Positions 27,657-36,805 of a stretch of 64,000 bases of DNA are shown piece after piece. A program made the position numbers and the translations under genes. This stretch comes from Paraburkholderia sp. UYCP14C (GTDB taxonomy: Bacteria; Pseudomonadota; Gammaproteobacteria; Burkholderiales; Burkholderiaceae), in contig NZ_SELS01000007.1 in assembly GCF_004197395.1 (NCBI RefSeq), positions 1 through 64,000 of the forward strand, written 5' to 3'. The notes beneath the pieces are model-generated. The model made no database searches. It had not been told where the DNA came from and saw nothing but the letters and a program-made list of their open reading frames with translations. Numbering within the stretch: the first letter of the stretch is position 1; each line of letters opens with the position of its first letter.

Positions 27657-29042
27657 GTGCGGAATCGATTGATGTCTCGCGTGAAGAAAGACCGCCAGTC
27701 CGCCGTACGCAGCCACCGCTCGCGTGTTTCCCGATTATCTTCAAGTCCGCTTTCCGGCAGGTTTTCCCGACTGATCCCCCGCTTATCGCGTTGCATCAGC
27801 GTGCTGGTGCTCGGCAGTTACTCCGCGTCTAGCGTCGCCGGCGTTTCCGTATTGCGTCCGCCGCGTGAAGCGCTATCGAATAGTCCGCTCGAAGTGACGA
27901 TCGTCTATGCCGGCGATCAGCCCGGCGGCACCGAGGTAGACGTGCCGGCGCAATTGACCATCGCGCTCAGCAATACCGACGTGGTACCGCACAAGCTTGC
28001 GCTCACGCGCGAAAGCGGCGCCCCCGAGCATCTGAAGCTCGCCGCCGGCGAACTGAAGGCGGTCCGCTATACCGGCACGTGGCCGGAATGGGCGCGCGGT
28101 GCGATGCAGATCGACGTGCCGGACCTCGACGTGTCGCCATCGTATGTGCTGCTGACGCGGCCGCCGCACTCCGGCAAGGACGCGGCGCTCGCGTCGGCCG
28201 GGAGCGCAAATGGAACGACGGCGGCGGGCACGCCGGGCGGCGCGCCGTCTTCGACGAGCCTGATCGCGTCGTCGCCCGCGCCGTCACGACCGGATGCGTC
28301 GGTGCCGCAAATCAACACGTTCCTGAGCCGCTTCTCCTCCTACGAGCCGATGTACTTCGCCGATGGCTGGGGCTCGAATGGCGACAATCTCGCCAAATTC
28401 CAGCTGAGCTTCAAGTTCCGCCTCGTCATTCCGGACGACCCGCGCTCCCGTGGTTTCGCCGACAACCTGTACTTCGCCTATACGCAAACCTCGCTGTGGG
28501 ATATCGAGGAGTACTCGTCGCCGTTCCGCGACACCAGCTATATGCCGCAACTCTTCTATTACCTCGAAGACACCGGTTGGAAGAGCAAGTGGTGGAGCAG
28601 GATGGGCTTGATGGCCGGTTACGAACACGAATCGAATGGGCGCGACGGACCCGAATCGCGCGGCATCGACTTTGTGTTCATCAAGCCGATCTGGGATTTC
28701 GGCGACATCCACGGCTACCATCTGACCGTCGAGCCGAAGATTTATTACTATACGCACATCGCCGGCGAGAACCACGACATCGCCGACTACCGCGGCTATG
28801 TGGATCTGCGGTTCATCTACGGCAGCCCCGACGGTGCGCAACTCGACACGACGCTGCGCAAAGGAACGCAAGGCGGCAAAGGCAGCATCGATACGCAGTT
28901 CACCTATCCATTGGCGAAGCTGATCAACAGCCGCTGGGGCGGTTACCTGTGGCTCGGCTTCTTTAGCGGTTACGGCGAGGACATTCTCGACTACAACCAG
29001 CATCGCTGGATTGCGCGAATCGGCTATAGCATCACCCGCTAA
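27657..29042 (+). CDS. Outer-membrane phospholipase A (PldA/OMPLA family)
   Basis: 461 residues. The C-terminal ~245 residues form the OMPLA beta barrel with the catalytic His-x-Ser motif in AGYEHESNGRDG and barrel strands rich in aromatic residues (YLWLGFFSGYG). It ends in an aromatic-rich strand, IARIGYSITR. The N-terminal ~200 residues, after a signal-like region (CISVLVLGSYSASSVAG), form an extra domain not found in the 289-residue E. coli enzyme. OMPLA hydrolyses phospholipids in the outer leaflet when the membrane is disturbed. Start GTG at 27657, six bases after AGGAG. Confidence 0.85.
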   Translation: MRNRLMSRVKKDRQSAVRSHRSRVSRLSSSPLSGRFSRLIPRLSRCISVLVLGSYSASSVAGVSVLRPPREALSNSPLEVTIVYAGDQPGGTEVDVPAQLTIALSNTDVVPHKLALTRESGAPEHLKLAAGELKAVRYTGTWPEWARGAMQIDVPDLDVSPSYVLLTRPPHSGKDAALASAGSANGTTAAGTPGGAPSSTSLIASSPAPSRPDASVPQINTFLSRFSSYEPMYFADGWGSNGDNLAKFQLSFKFRLVIPDDPRSRGFADNLYFAYTQTSLWDIEEYSSPFRDTSYMPQLFYYLEDTGWKSKWWSRMGLMAGYEHESNGRDGPESRGIDFVFIKPIWDFGDIHGYHLTVEPKIYYYTHIAGENHDIADYRGYVDLRFIYGSPDGAQLDTTLRKGTQGGKGSIDTQFTYPLAKLINSRWGGYLWLGFFSGYGEDILDYNQHRWIARIGYSITR

Positions 29043-29067
29043 TCCGCAGTTCGCTGTAGATGCAAGC

Positions 29068-29093
29068 AAAAGGGCCGCCGAGCGGCCCTTTTT
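29068..29093 (+). terminator. Intrinsic terminator of the phospholipase gene
   Basis: Stem arms AAAAGGGCCG (29068-29077) and CGGCCCTTTT (29083-29092) with a five-base loop and a run of five T. It begins 26 bases after the stop codon: a textbook rho-independent terminator. Confidence 0.92.
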
Positions 29094-29342
29094 GCCATTC
29101 GATGACGGCGCACCACGTCACGCAATATATCGAAAGTTCTGCCGTAATTCTTTTAGAGGCTCGCCCAAAGCCGACCGCCACCCGGCGGGCGGCCCGTCTT
29201 AAACCGCCCTTGAATACAGTGTGCAAGAACAGACGGGCATATCGGTGCGAATTTCTCTAGAGTTGAAGGGCCGCCGGTCCAACCGGCTGGCCACGCCGCA
29301 CGCTGACTTTTCCAGCGTCTATTCAAAACCAAGGAAAAACCA
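29094..29342 (+). promoter_or_regulatory. Upstream region of the reductase-sensor operon
   Basis: About 250 bases without a gene. A dyad GCCGGT-CCA-ACCGGC lies at 29273-29287, about 55 bases before the start of the oxidoreductase gene, and would suit a regulator. The region 29120-29160 is A/T-rich. No certain -35/-10 pair was fixed. Confidence 0.4.
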
Positions 29343-30575
29343 ATGAAAACCGCTCTCCTTAAAGACGTGTCGACCGTTTCAAACGAGCCAAACGGACTTC
29401 TTTTGCATCGGAATAGTGCACCGCTTGCGCTCAAGCACGAAATTCACCCGGAACAGATCCGGGATTGCCTGCCGGCCCGTCAGGGGGGAGTCGGCTTTCT
29501 GTTCCACGCGACCGACTGGGAGACCCTTTCATTTTCGTTTCACAACGTTCGCGAACGCAGCGAATCGTTCGAAGAGGAGCTGTGGAATACGAAGCCTTTC
29601 ATTGCATCGCCGATCTATTCGGGCTCGCAGGTGATCGGCGCGAATATCGCCTGCCCGGTGCCGCTCGAAATGTGGCTTGGCAGCCCGCGCGGCATCAAGC
29701 GCTTTCGCGAGACGCAATTTTTTCCGGCGCTGGAGCTTGCCAGGAAGGCAGGCTTGAACATGGTCGCGATGGGCGCGTCGACGCCGTACGCGTGCAACTA
29801 CGGCGCGCTGCCCCGGCCGGTCAAGCCGCCTCACATCACGACCGGCCACGCGGCGACCGCGGCGATGCTCAAAGACTGGGCGATGCATTGCTGCGAGCAG
29901 CTCGACCTCGAGTTCGGCAACACGAAGCTCGCGCTGTTCGGCGCGGCCGGCCGGCTCGGCACGACGGTCGCGAAGTATCTGCTGTACAAGGATGCGCCGA
30001 AGGAACTGGTCCTGATCGACCTGCCGGACAAGCTCAACCTGCTGATCGACCAGGCAAAGGAACTGCTCGCGTCGGACCTGCTCGGCAAATCGAAAGTCTC
30101 GGTGCATACGTTCAGCCCGGACACCCCGCTGCCGGCTTTCGACGGCGCGATTCTCGCGAGCAGCACGAGCGTGCCTTACCTGAGCGCCGCCGATCTCAAA
30201 CGCGCGCAATTCTGGATCGACGACTCGCATCCGCGCGCGGCAAGCGTCGAAGCGGAACTCGCTTCTCGCGGTCATACGCTCTATATTGAATGCTTCGCGC
30301 GTGGACCCGCCGGACTCGACACCGCGTTCCCGTTCAGACTGCCGTCCACCCGCGACTGCTACACCTGCTTTGCCGAAGGCTACTCGGCGTGGCAGGAAGG
30401 AATCGCATCCGATTTCATCATCGGCAGCCCGCCCGTGTGGTCGGTCTCTTATACTCATGGTCTGCTGAAGAAGTACGGCTTTTCGGTCGGACCGTTCCAT
30501 GGCAAGAACGGCGATTCGCTCGCCGAAGGCGTCGAAGCACAGCAATTCAATACGCATGAAATGATGGGTTCCTGA
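29343..30575 (+). CDS. Acyl-ACP-reductase/COG5322-like NAD(P)-dependent oxidoreductase
   Basis: 410 residues. The best resemblance is to cyanobacterial long-chain acyl-ACP reductase and the COG5322 family: an N-terminal half with ARKAGLNMVAMGAS and HITTGHAATAAML, then a Rossmann segment KLALFGAAGRLGTTVAKYL (GxxGxxG) followed by KELVLIDLPDKL. AAR uses an active Cys; here IACPVPLEMW and CCEQLDL offer candidates, but I cannot fix the residue. It is 16 bases upstream of a CqsS-like sensor kinase. I infer that it makes the signal for that kinase, perhaps an aldehyde or alcohol from an acyl-ACP. Shikimate-type dehydrogenase is a possible wider family name. Confidence 0.65.
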   Translation: MKTALLKDVSTVSNEPNGLLLHRNSAPLALKHEIHPEQIRDCLPARQGGVGFLFHATDWETLSFSFHNVRERSESFEEELWNTKPFIASPIYSGSQVIGANIACPVPLEMWLGSPRGIKRFRETQFFPALELARKAGLNMVAMGASTPYACNYGALPRPVKPPHITTGHAATAAMLKDWAMHCCEQLDLEFGNTKLALFGAAGRLGTTVAKYLLYKDAPKELVLIDLPDKLNLLIDQAKELLASDLLGKSKVSVHTFSPDTPLPAFDGAILASSTSVPYLSAADLKRAQFWIDDSHPRAASVEAELASRGHTLYIECFARGPAGLDTAFPFRLPSTRDCYTCFAEGYSAWQEGIASDFIIGSPPVWSVSYTHGLLKKYGFSVGPFHGKNGDSLAEGVEAQQFNTHEMMGS

Positions 30576-30591
30576 TGAACTCGGAGGCCTG

Positions 30592-33189
30592 ATGGCGATA
30601 CCGCGCGAAAGCATGCGGGATATGCTGGAAAGAAGCAGGTTCGCGATTCGATGGGGAGGCGCACTCGGCCTCCTGTGTCACCCCATCTATTACGTCGTCT
30701 GGACCTACATCCTTCCGCAGCCTTACGACAACCTGCTGCTGCGGCTCAGCGCGGCGGCCGTCTGCGTGCCGCTGCTGTTCCAGGCGCGCTGGCCGAGGCG
30801 TTACAACCCCGCGCTGCTGATCTACTGGCATTGCTGCCTGATTTACGTGCTGCCGTTCGTCTGCACGTTCCTGACCGTCAGAAACGGTTTCTCCACCATG
30901 TGGATGATGACCGAGGTCATGATGATCTTCATTCTGGCGCTGTGTATCGACAATCCCCTGCTGCTGATAACGTGCATCGGGATCGGCGTGTTTTCCGGCG
31001 GGCTTGCCGGCGTGTTGAGCGCGCCGACGGCGCTCGTTCTCAGCGCGCAGGACAAGTCGAATCTCGCGCTGCTGCCGGTGGTCGTGTTGTGCAGCATGGC
31101 GTTCAGTCACGCGATCAGCAAGGGGCGCATCTTCGTCGAAAAGAACCGCGCGTTGCAGGCGCTCGCGGGTTCCATCGCGCACGAGATGCGCAATCCGCTG
31201 AGCCAGTTGCGGCACGTGCTCGACCGCGTCGAGGAAGCGCTGCCCGCGGCGAGCGAAGCCGGCTCGGCGCCGATGCTGACGGACGGCACCGCTTCGCTGA
31301 TGTACAACCATCTCGCGCAGGGGCAATTGTCGATCGAGCGCGGCCTGCGCATCATCGCGATGACGCTCGACGAAGTCGCCGCCAAATCGATCCGTCCGGA
31401 TAGCCTCAGCTACCTGCATGCTGGCGCGACCACGCGCAAGGCGCTCGCCGAATACGGCTTCGAGAACGACAAGGAGCGCGCGAAGGTGAGCGTCGTCGTC
31501 AGGCGCGACTTCGTGTTCAAGGTCGACGAGACGGTCTATCTGTTCACGCTGTTCAATCTGATCAAGAACGCGCTGCATCACATCGTCGCGTATCCGCAAG
31601 CCACGCTGACCTTGACCGTCGACCACGACTCGGTGATCGTGCGCGACACCGGCCCCGGCATCGCGCCTGAGATCCTGCAGCATCTGTTCGAGCCGTTTCG
31701 CACGGCCGGCAACACGGGCGGCACCGGGCTCGGGCTTGCCTACTGCCAGCGTGCGATGCGCGCGTTCGGCGGCAGCATCGAGTGTGAATCGGAACTCCGC
31801 AAGTTCACCGCGTTCACGCTGCGCTTTCCGCCGGTGGCGGCCGACGAGGTCGCGGAACATGAGCGGCTTCTGTTCGAACGCGCGATGCCCGCGTTCAAGG
31901 GCAAGCGCGTGCTGGTCGTCGACGACGACGACACGCTGCGCGCCCGCACCCGCCGCGTGCTGACGAAGGCCGGCGCCTATGTCAGCGAGGCGTCGAGCGG
32001 TGAGCTTGCGCTCGCCACCTTGCGGCGCGCGCCGCTCTACGACCTCGTGCTGATGGACATCAGCATGCCGGAGATGGACGGCTATACGACGACCGAGCGC
32101 ATCCGCGCCGAGCGCGACTGCCCGAACCGCAACGTGCTGATCGTCGCCTATACCGCCGAGCCGGGCAATGCGGTGCGGCTGCGCGCGCGGCGCGCCGGCA
32201 TGGACGAGATCATCAGCAAGACGTCGAATGTGCAGGAGTTGCTTACCGCGGTGCAGGCCCTCTTCGACAACGGCGCGCGACATCAGCCGGGCGAGCCGCC
32301 TGAAGGCTTCGCCGGCAGAACCTTCGTGATCGCCGACGACGACACGTATAGCCGGCTCGTCGCGAAGGCGTACCTGGAACGCTGCGGCGCGAGCGTCGTC
32401 GAGGCGGACCACGGCCAGGCGGTGCTGACCAAACTGCACGAAGACGGCTTCATCGACGCGATCCTGATGGACGTGAACATGCCGGGCATGAGCGGCATCG
32501 CGACGACGAAGTCGATCCGCGCGCGCACCGATGCCTACGCGACGCTGCCGATCATTGCGCTGACCAGTCACACCGATTCCAACGCGGTGCAGGCCTGCCT
32601 TGCGGCCGGGATGAACGAGGTGTTGATCAAGCCCGTGCAGGCCGGCTCGCTATACGCGTGCCTCGCGAGGCAGTTCGGCAAGCGCGGCGCGCCGGTTGCG
32701 GACGCTCCGCAACGAATCGCGGAAACCGCGGGCGCGACCGCGCACACGGATTTTGCGGCAACGCCGGTAGCATTGGCCCCGGCTGCGGGCGCATCCGCGG
32801 TCGCGGCCATCGCTGAAGAAAGCCTGCTCGACGACGCGCACCTCGAGGAACTGGTTTCGCTCGACCTGCTCGACGAATCGTTCCTGAACGGCATCGAACA
32901 GATCCACTCGCTCGTCGCGCGGCTTGCGGGCAGCAGCGCGGCCGTCGATATCGAGGCGACGCACGCGAGCTTGCACGCACTGCTCGGGGTCAGCGGCAAC
33001 ATCGGTGCGAAGGAACTGCATCGCTATGCGCGGCAGATCTATCCACGGGTGATCGCCGGTGAGTGGCCCGTGGAAGCCGACTGGCTCGCGCAGATCCGCG
33101 CGCTGGCGGCATGCTCGACCGAAGCGTTGCAGCGGTATTACGCGTCGGCGAAAGGCTTGCGTGATCATCGGGATGCGCTGAGTGATTGA
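30592..33189 (+). CDS. CqsS-like hybrid sensor histidine kinase with two receivers and an HPt domain
   Basis: 865 residues. The first ~175 form about six membrane helices; their start (WGGALGLLCHPIYYVVWTY, then LPQPYDNLLLRLSAA) lines up with Vibrio CqsS, where the matching positions read GMLGFPAYYFIWEYWFPQSYENLGLR. His197 (SIAHEMRNPLSQL) is the phospho-acceptor. An HATPase_c domain follows to ~residue 415 ([15 protein letters not shown]). Two receivers come next, with Asp near 488 (VLMDISMPEMDG) and 626 (ILMDVNMPGMSG), then a C-terminal HPt with the His in HALLGVSGNIGA (~795). CqsS itself has only one receiver and no HPt. The ribosome site is GGAGG. It probably senses a small diffusible signal and passes phosphate to a response regulator elsewhere. 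Confidence 0.85.
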   Translation: MAIPRESMRDMLERSRFAIRWGGALGLLCHPIYYVVWTYILPQPYDNLLLRLSAAAVCVPLLFQARWPRRYNPALLIYWHCCLIYVLPFVCTFLTVRNGFSTMWMMTEVMMIFILALCIDNPLLLITCIGIGVFSGGLAGVLSAPTALVLSAQDKSNLALLPVVVLCSMAFSHAISKGRIFVEKNRALQALAGSIAHEMRNPLSQLRHVLDRVEEALPAASEAGSAPMLTDGTASLMYNHLAQGQLSIERGLRIIAMTLDEVAAKSIRPDSLSYLHAGATTRKALAEYGFENDKERAKVSVVVRRDFVFKVDETVYLFTLFNLIKNALHHIVAYPQATLTLTVDHDSVIVRDTGPGIAPEILQHLFEPFRTAGNTGGTGLGLAYCQRAMRAFGGSIECESELRKFTAFTLRFPPVAADEVAEHERLLFERAMPAFKGKRVLVVDDDDTLRARTRRVLTKAGAYVSEASSGELALATLRRAPLYDLVLMDISMPEMDGYTTTERIRAERDCPNRNVLIVAYTAEPGNAVRLRARRAGMDEIISKTSNVQELLTAVQALFDNGARHQPGEPPEGFAGRTFVIADDDTYSRLVAKAYLERCGASVVEADHGQAVLTKLHEDGFIDAILMDVNMPGMSGIATTKSIRARTDAYATLPIIALTSHTDSNAVQACLAAGMNEVLIKPVQAGSLYACLARQFGKRGAPVADAPQRIAETAGATAHTDFAATPVALAPAAGASAVAAIAEESLLDDAHLEELVSLDLLDESFLNGIEQIHSLVARLAGSSAAVDIEATHASLHALLGVSGNIGAKELHRYARQIYPRVIAGEWPVEADWLAQIRALAACSTEALQRYYASAKGLRDHRDALSD

Positions 33190-33264
33190 GCGGGTGGCAT
33201 CGGGCGCCCTTCTTGCGGCGCCACTCCCGCTCCTGCTTCGACGCAACCCGCGCGCGCTTTGCAA

Positions 33265-34413
33265 TCAGGCCGGATCGACCTCATCCACCGAAGCTGCGAT
33301 CGGCGCCACAGGCGGCTTCGCGACGAACCGCCGTTTCGGCGACATCAGGCCCATCATGAAGCGCCTGCCCCCAACTTCGACAAAGTGATAGAACACGGTA
33401 GACGCAGCGAATACGGCGCCAAAAGCGAACATCACCGAAATGAGCTCCGCGAACCGGCCGAAATGCGCGTTGTCTTGGGCAATCACGAATCTGACTATCG
33501 GCTTGAATAGAACGTGAACCAGGTAGATCGAAAAAGAGATCTTGCCGAGAAAGAACACGACGCGATTGCCGAACATCAGATTGGCGGCTTTCGAATTCCC
33601 GAAGCAGGCAATCACCGTTGGAAACAGAAAGACGTAGACGACGAGGTCAGGCGAGCCCGCGTAGTACGTTGCCACCACGCCGAGAACCGAGAGGACCGCG
33701 AACAGATTGGTCGATACGATCGCGCGGATTCGCGGCAGGTTGACGAGCCGGTAGCCGATCAGTCCAAGGGTAAAGCCTGCCACGCAACGCATCACTGGAT
33801 AAGGGGTGTATCCATGGAATATATCGAGGACGCCATCGCAATCGGTACAGTCGCGATTGCCATAGGCGGCAGCGAAAAGCAGCGCCCCGCTTAGAAGCAC
33901 CGCGCCCCATGCGAGTGACCGCCTCGACTCTATCGTCAACGCAATCAGAACCGGGAAAAGCACGTACGCAGCCAACTCGGTACTCAAAGACCAGGCCGGT
34001 CCGACGAAGCTTCCCGAGAAGCCCCACGCCTGAACCAGAAACAGGTTCGCGAGTATTGCTTTCGGCTCCCAGGTATCCGGCAACGCGGCGCCATGACCGA
34101 AGTGAATGGTCAGATCGTAAATGGCGCGCAGTACCGTGACCGTGATGTAAAGCGGAAAGACACGCGCAATGCGCTTCTTGATAAAGGTGATGTAGGTTCG
34201 ATTCCCTGCGCTGAGCGTGACGGTCGACGCATAGTTCAGCGCCAGAACCAGCCCGCTCAGCATAAAGAACAGATCGACAGCGAGATACCCGTGCTGCGGA
34301 GTATTGAAGAAGTGGTATGCGACCACCGCGATTGCCGCGATACCTCGCACACCGGTCATCGGACGGATTTCCGCCACTTCGGAAGGATTCGAACGAACGC
34401 TTGTAGTAGCCAC
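33265..34413 (-). CDS. OafA/YrhL-like membrane O-acyltransferase
   Basis: About 382 residues and about ten membrane helices. The family-3 acyltransferase beginning is present: TGVRGIAAIAVVAYHFFN (the conserved R-G-I-A and His), then DLFFMLSGLVLALNY and IKKRIARVFPLYI. Such enzymes add acetyl or other acyl groups to polysaccharides. The start is uncertain: GTG at 34413 has GAGG nine bases upstream, GTG 34419 is two codons earlier and an ATG is at 34359. It begins the exopolysaccharide cluster and may acylate its product. Confidence 0.82.
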   Translation of the reverse strand: MATTSVRSNPSEVAEIRPMTGVRGIAAIAVVAYHFFNTPQHGYLAVDLFFMLSGLVLALNYASTVTLSAGNRTYITFIKKRIARVFPLYITVTVLRAIYDLTIHFGHGAALPDTWEPKAILANLFLVQAWGFSGSFVGPAWSLSTELAAYVLFPVLIALTIESRRSLAWGAVLLSGALLFAAAYGNRDCTDCDGVLDIFHGYTPYPVMRCVAGFTLGLIGYRLVNLPRIRAIVSTNLFAVLSVLGVVATYYAGSPDLVVYVFLFPTVIACFGNSKAANLMFGNRVVFFLGKISFSIYLVHVLFKPIVRFVIAQDNAHFGRFAELISVMFAFGAVFAASTVFYHFVEVGGRRFMMGLMSPKRRFVAKPPVAPIAASVDEVDPA

Positions 34414-34651
34414 TGGCACCTCACAGGAAGTACTTTTCGCGCGTCGGCCTACTTCGGTGGGTAGAGCCGGGATGTATAAAAAGACTATTGGTTGACCGCG
34501 TCGAAGAAGGCGCCGGAACTCGTCGCCGGCAAAGCGCTCAAGGGACTGCGCCAGCCGCTCGATGTATTCCTGCAGCGCGTGCCGTGGTACGTGGTCAACT
34601 CGATGTGCCTGCGCAACGATGACCACGCATGCAATAAACGCGGTCTGCGCG
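34414..34651. other. Gap between the acyltransferase and galU genes with an orphan reading frame
   Basis: 238 bases. From about 34492 to 34650, a plus-strand frame reads AGKALKGLRQPLDVFLQRVP in protein-like fashion and then stops against galU, with no start site. It may be a gene remnant; I do not recognise it. Confidence 0.35.
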
Positions 34652-35563
34652 CTAGATCGTTTCGGCTTCCAGCGCTTCCTGCAACACCGCCCCCACAGCG
34701 AGCTGCTCGCGAAGATACGCGTGGAACGCTTCGCCGACTTCCGGATGCCGTAGCGCAAACGCCACGGTCGCCTTCAGATAGCCGAGCTTGCTGCCGCAAT
34801 CGAACCGCGTGCCGGCGAATCGGTGCGCCAGCACTTGCTCGTTCGCGAGCAACGATTGCAACGCGTCGGTCAGCTGATACTCGCCACCCGCACCCGGCGC
34901 AAGCTCACGGATATGCCGGAAGATTGCGGGCGTGAGGATATAGCGCCCCACGACCCCGAGATTCGACGGCGCATCTTTCGGTGCGGGCTTCTCGACGATT
35001 CTGGCGACCTTCAGCAAACCATCGGCCCATTCTCGGCCGCCGACCACCCCATATGAACTGCTGTGTTCCGGCGCGATCGTTTCGACACCGATTACCGAGC
35101 TGTGATAGTGGTTGAATATGTCCACCATTTGAGTGAGCACCGGCCGCTCGCCATGCAACAGGTCGTCGGCGAGAATGACGGCGAACGGCTCATTGCCCAC
35201 CAGCTTTTCCGCGCACAGCACCGCGTGTCCGAGACCCAGCGCGTCGGCCTGACGGACGTAAAAACAGTTGACATTGGCGGGTTTGATGCCCCGCACGACT
35301 TCGAGCAGCTTCTCTTTGCCGCGCGCCTCGAGTTCCGCCTCGATCTCATACGACTTGTCGAAATGATCTTCAATGGCTCGCTTGCTTCGGCCCGTCACGA
35401 AGATCATTTCCGTGATGCCGGCTGCAATCGCCTCTTCAACGGCATACTGAATCAGCGGCTTGTCGACGACCGGCAGCATCTCTTTGGGACTGGCTTTGGT
35501 CGCGGGCAGAAAACGTGTGCCCAATCCGGCCACAGGAAATACCGCTTTCGTCACTTTCAGCAT
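34652..35563 (-). CDS. galU: UTP-glucose-1-phosphate uridylyltransferase
   Basis: 303 residues, near the usual length. The nucleotide-binding start is [26 protein letters not shown], with the PKEM motif. [26 protein letters not shown] and [13 protein letters not shown] follow family pattern. It makes UDP-glucose, the precursor for polysaccharide glycosyltransferases. It lies inside the exopolysaccharide cluster, on the same strand as the wzy- and wzx-like genes. The start is the ATG of [13 protein letters not shown]. Confidence 0.93.
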   Translation of the reverse strand: MLKVTKAVFPVAGLGTRFLPATKASPKEMLPVVDKPLIQYAVEEAIAAGITEMIFVTGRSKRAIEDHFDKSYEIEAELEARGKEKLLEVVRGIKPANVNCFYVRQADALGLGHAVLCAEKLVGNEPFAVILADDLLHGERPVLTQMVDIFNHYHSSVIGVETIAPEHSSSYGVVGGREWADGLLKVARIVEKPAPKDAPSNLGVVGRYILTPAIFRHIRELAPGAGGEYQLTDALQSLLANEQVLAHRFAGTRFDCGSKLGYLKATVAFALRHPEVGEAFHAYLREQLAVGAVLQEALEAETI

Positions 35564-35610
35564 GATTGACCCCGTTGGTAGCGTTGGAATTTTTCGATCC
35601 GCGTGCCGAC

Positions 35611-36723
35611 TTACCGGCGGCACGGCACAGGATCAGGCACCATCGCGGTGCTTCCACGAGTCGGATCGAGCCTGAGCCGTAGGGCGAGAAACATGATCAG
35701 CGGCGACACAGGTGAAAGATGTCGCAGGAATGATCCGTAGTCCGGCTCGAAAATGGCTTGTGTCACGACGAAACTGACCAGAAAGCAAAGACAAAGCTTG
35801 TCGAATCCACCCACCGCCGGGAACAGTGATGCAAGCGGTCGATAGCGCAAAAACACCATCGAAAAGGTGCAAAACAACCCGATTCCACCCAGCATCTGCA
35901 GCGCATAGCCCGACAGAATCAGCCGCAGCGGCAACATGAAAGTCGCCAGCGTAATGGCTGCGTTCGCCACGCCGACGGCTATGCCGCTGCCTGGAATGAA
36001 CGGTACGATGATCGAAGCGACTTCCTTCGCGTCGCGCCATTCATTCGCGCTCTGTCTCGCGAAATCCAGTGATTCACCCATTGCCATCTGGAATGCGAAA
36101 GCGACAGCCACGAACACCAGAAGCGCAAAGAACAACAGGGAGAGCGGCCGTCTGAACGCGCTTGGCGCGAGATAAAGGCAGACGGTGGCGATTAGCGTAA
36201 TCCCCCAATACGACCTGAAGAACACAGCTACCAACGCCGCCAGCACTACGAACAGCGCGAATATGGCGCGCGACGAACTGAAAAACAACAACAGCAGCAC
36301 CAGAACCGAAATGACGAGCTCTTTCGACGGAACACCGATGTAGATGGTTTGATTGACCAGCCAGAAGGCCACCAGGCAGAACTCGGCCGGCTTCAGCGAA
36401 GAAACCTTGGAACGCCAGATGGCGAAAAACATGCCGAAAATCGACGCGAGAAATCCCGCCAACGAAATGGTGAAGGTCTGGAGGCCGAAAAAGTTGAAGA
36501 TCCATGCGAGATTGTCGAATGAGTCTCCAAACGCCTTGAACGACGTGACGCTCTTCATCCGATCGAGGATCTCGGCCTCGTCCAACAGGAAGCGCGCGGG
36601 CAACGTGCTCTCGTGCGCAGCAGAAACGACATATAGCGCGATGAACAGCATGAACCAGACCGCGGCTGACACGCCGGGACTCGCACTCCTGCCGATGATG
36701 CCGGGGATTTTTACAATGCGCAT
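35611..36723 (-). CDS. Wzy-like polysaccharide polymerase candidate
   Basis: About 370 residues with about ten hydrophobic segments ([51 protein letters not shown] and others) and a large loop ([22 protein letters not shown]). No sequence motif is reliable in this class; the call rests on the topology and on sitting between galU and a Wzx flippase. It would polymerise the repeat unit at the periplasmic face of the inner membrane. Start ATG at 36723 after AAGGAACG. Confidence 0.6.
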   Translation of the reverse strand: MRIVKIPGIIGRSASPGVSAAVWFMLFIALYVVSAAHESTLPARFLLDEAEILDRMKSVTSFKAFGDSFDNLAWIFNFFGLQTFTISLAGFLASIFGMFFAIWRSKVSSLKPAEFCLVAFWLVNQTIYIGVPSKELVISVLVLLLLFFSSSRAIFALFVVLAALVAVFFRSYWGITLIATVCLYLAPSAFRRPLSLLFFALLVFVAVAFAFQMAMGESLDFARQSANEWRDAKEVASIIVPFIPGSGIAVGVANAAITLATFMLPLRLILSGYALQMLGGIGLFCTFSMVFLRYRPLASLFPAVGGFDKLCLCFLVSFVVTQAIFEPDYGSFLRHLSPVSPLIMFLALRLRLDPTRGSTAMVPDPVPCRR

Positions 36724-36805
36724 TTTCGTTCCTTGCACGGCTGGGCACGTCGCCTCGCCGTCGAGCAATCATGTCTACTGCACGGCGGATTCTTGAGCGC
36801 GGATG

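Noticed and set aside
30547-32571. Long minus-strand frame opposite the CqsS-like kinase
   Set aside because: Composition typical of an antisense shadow; the plus strand encodes complete kinase domains.
29343-33189. cqsA-type autoinducer synthase in the signalling locus
   Set aside because: The partner gene has a Rossmann fold and no PLP-enzyme motifs, so it cannot be CqsA.
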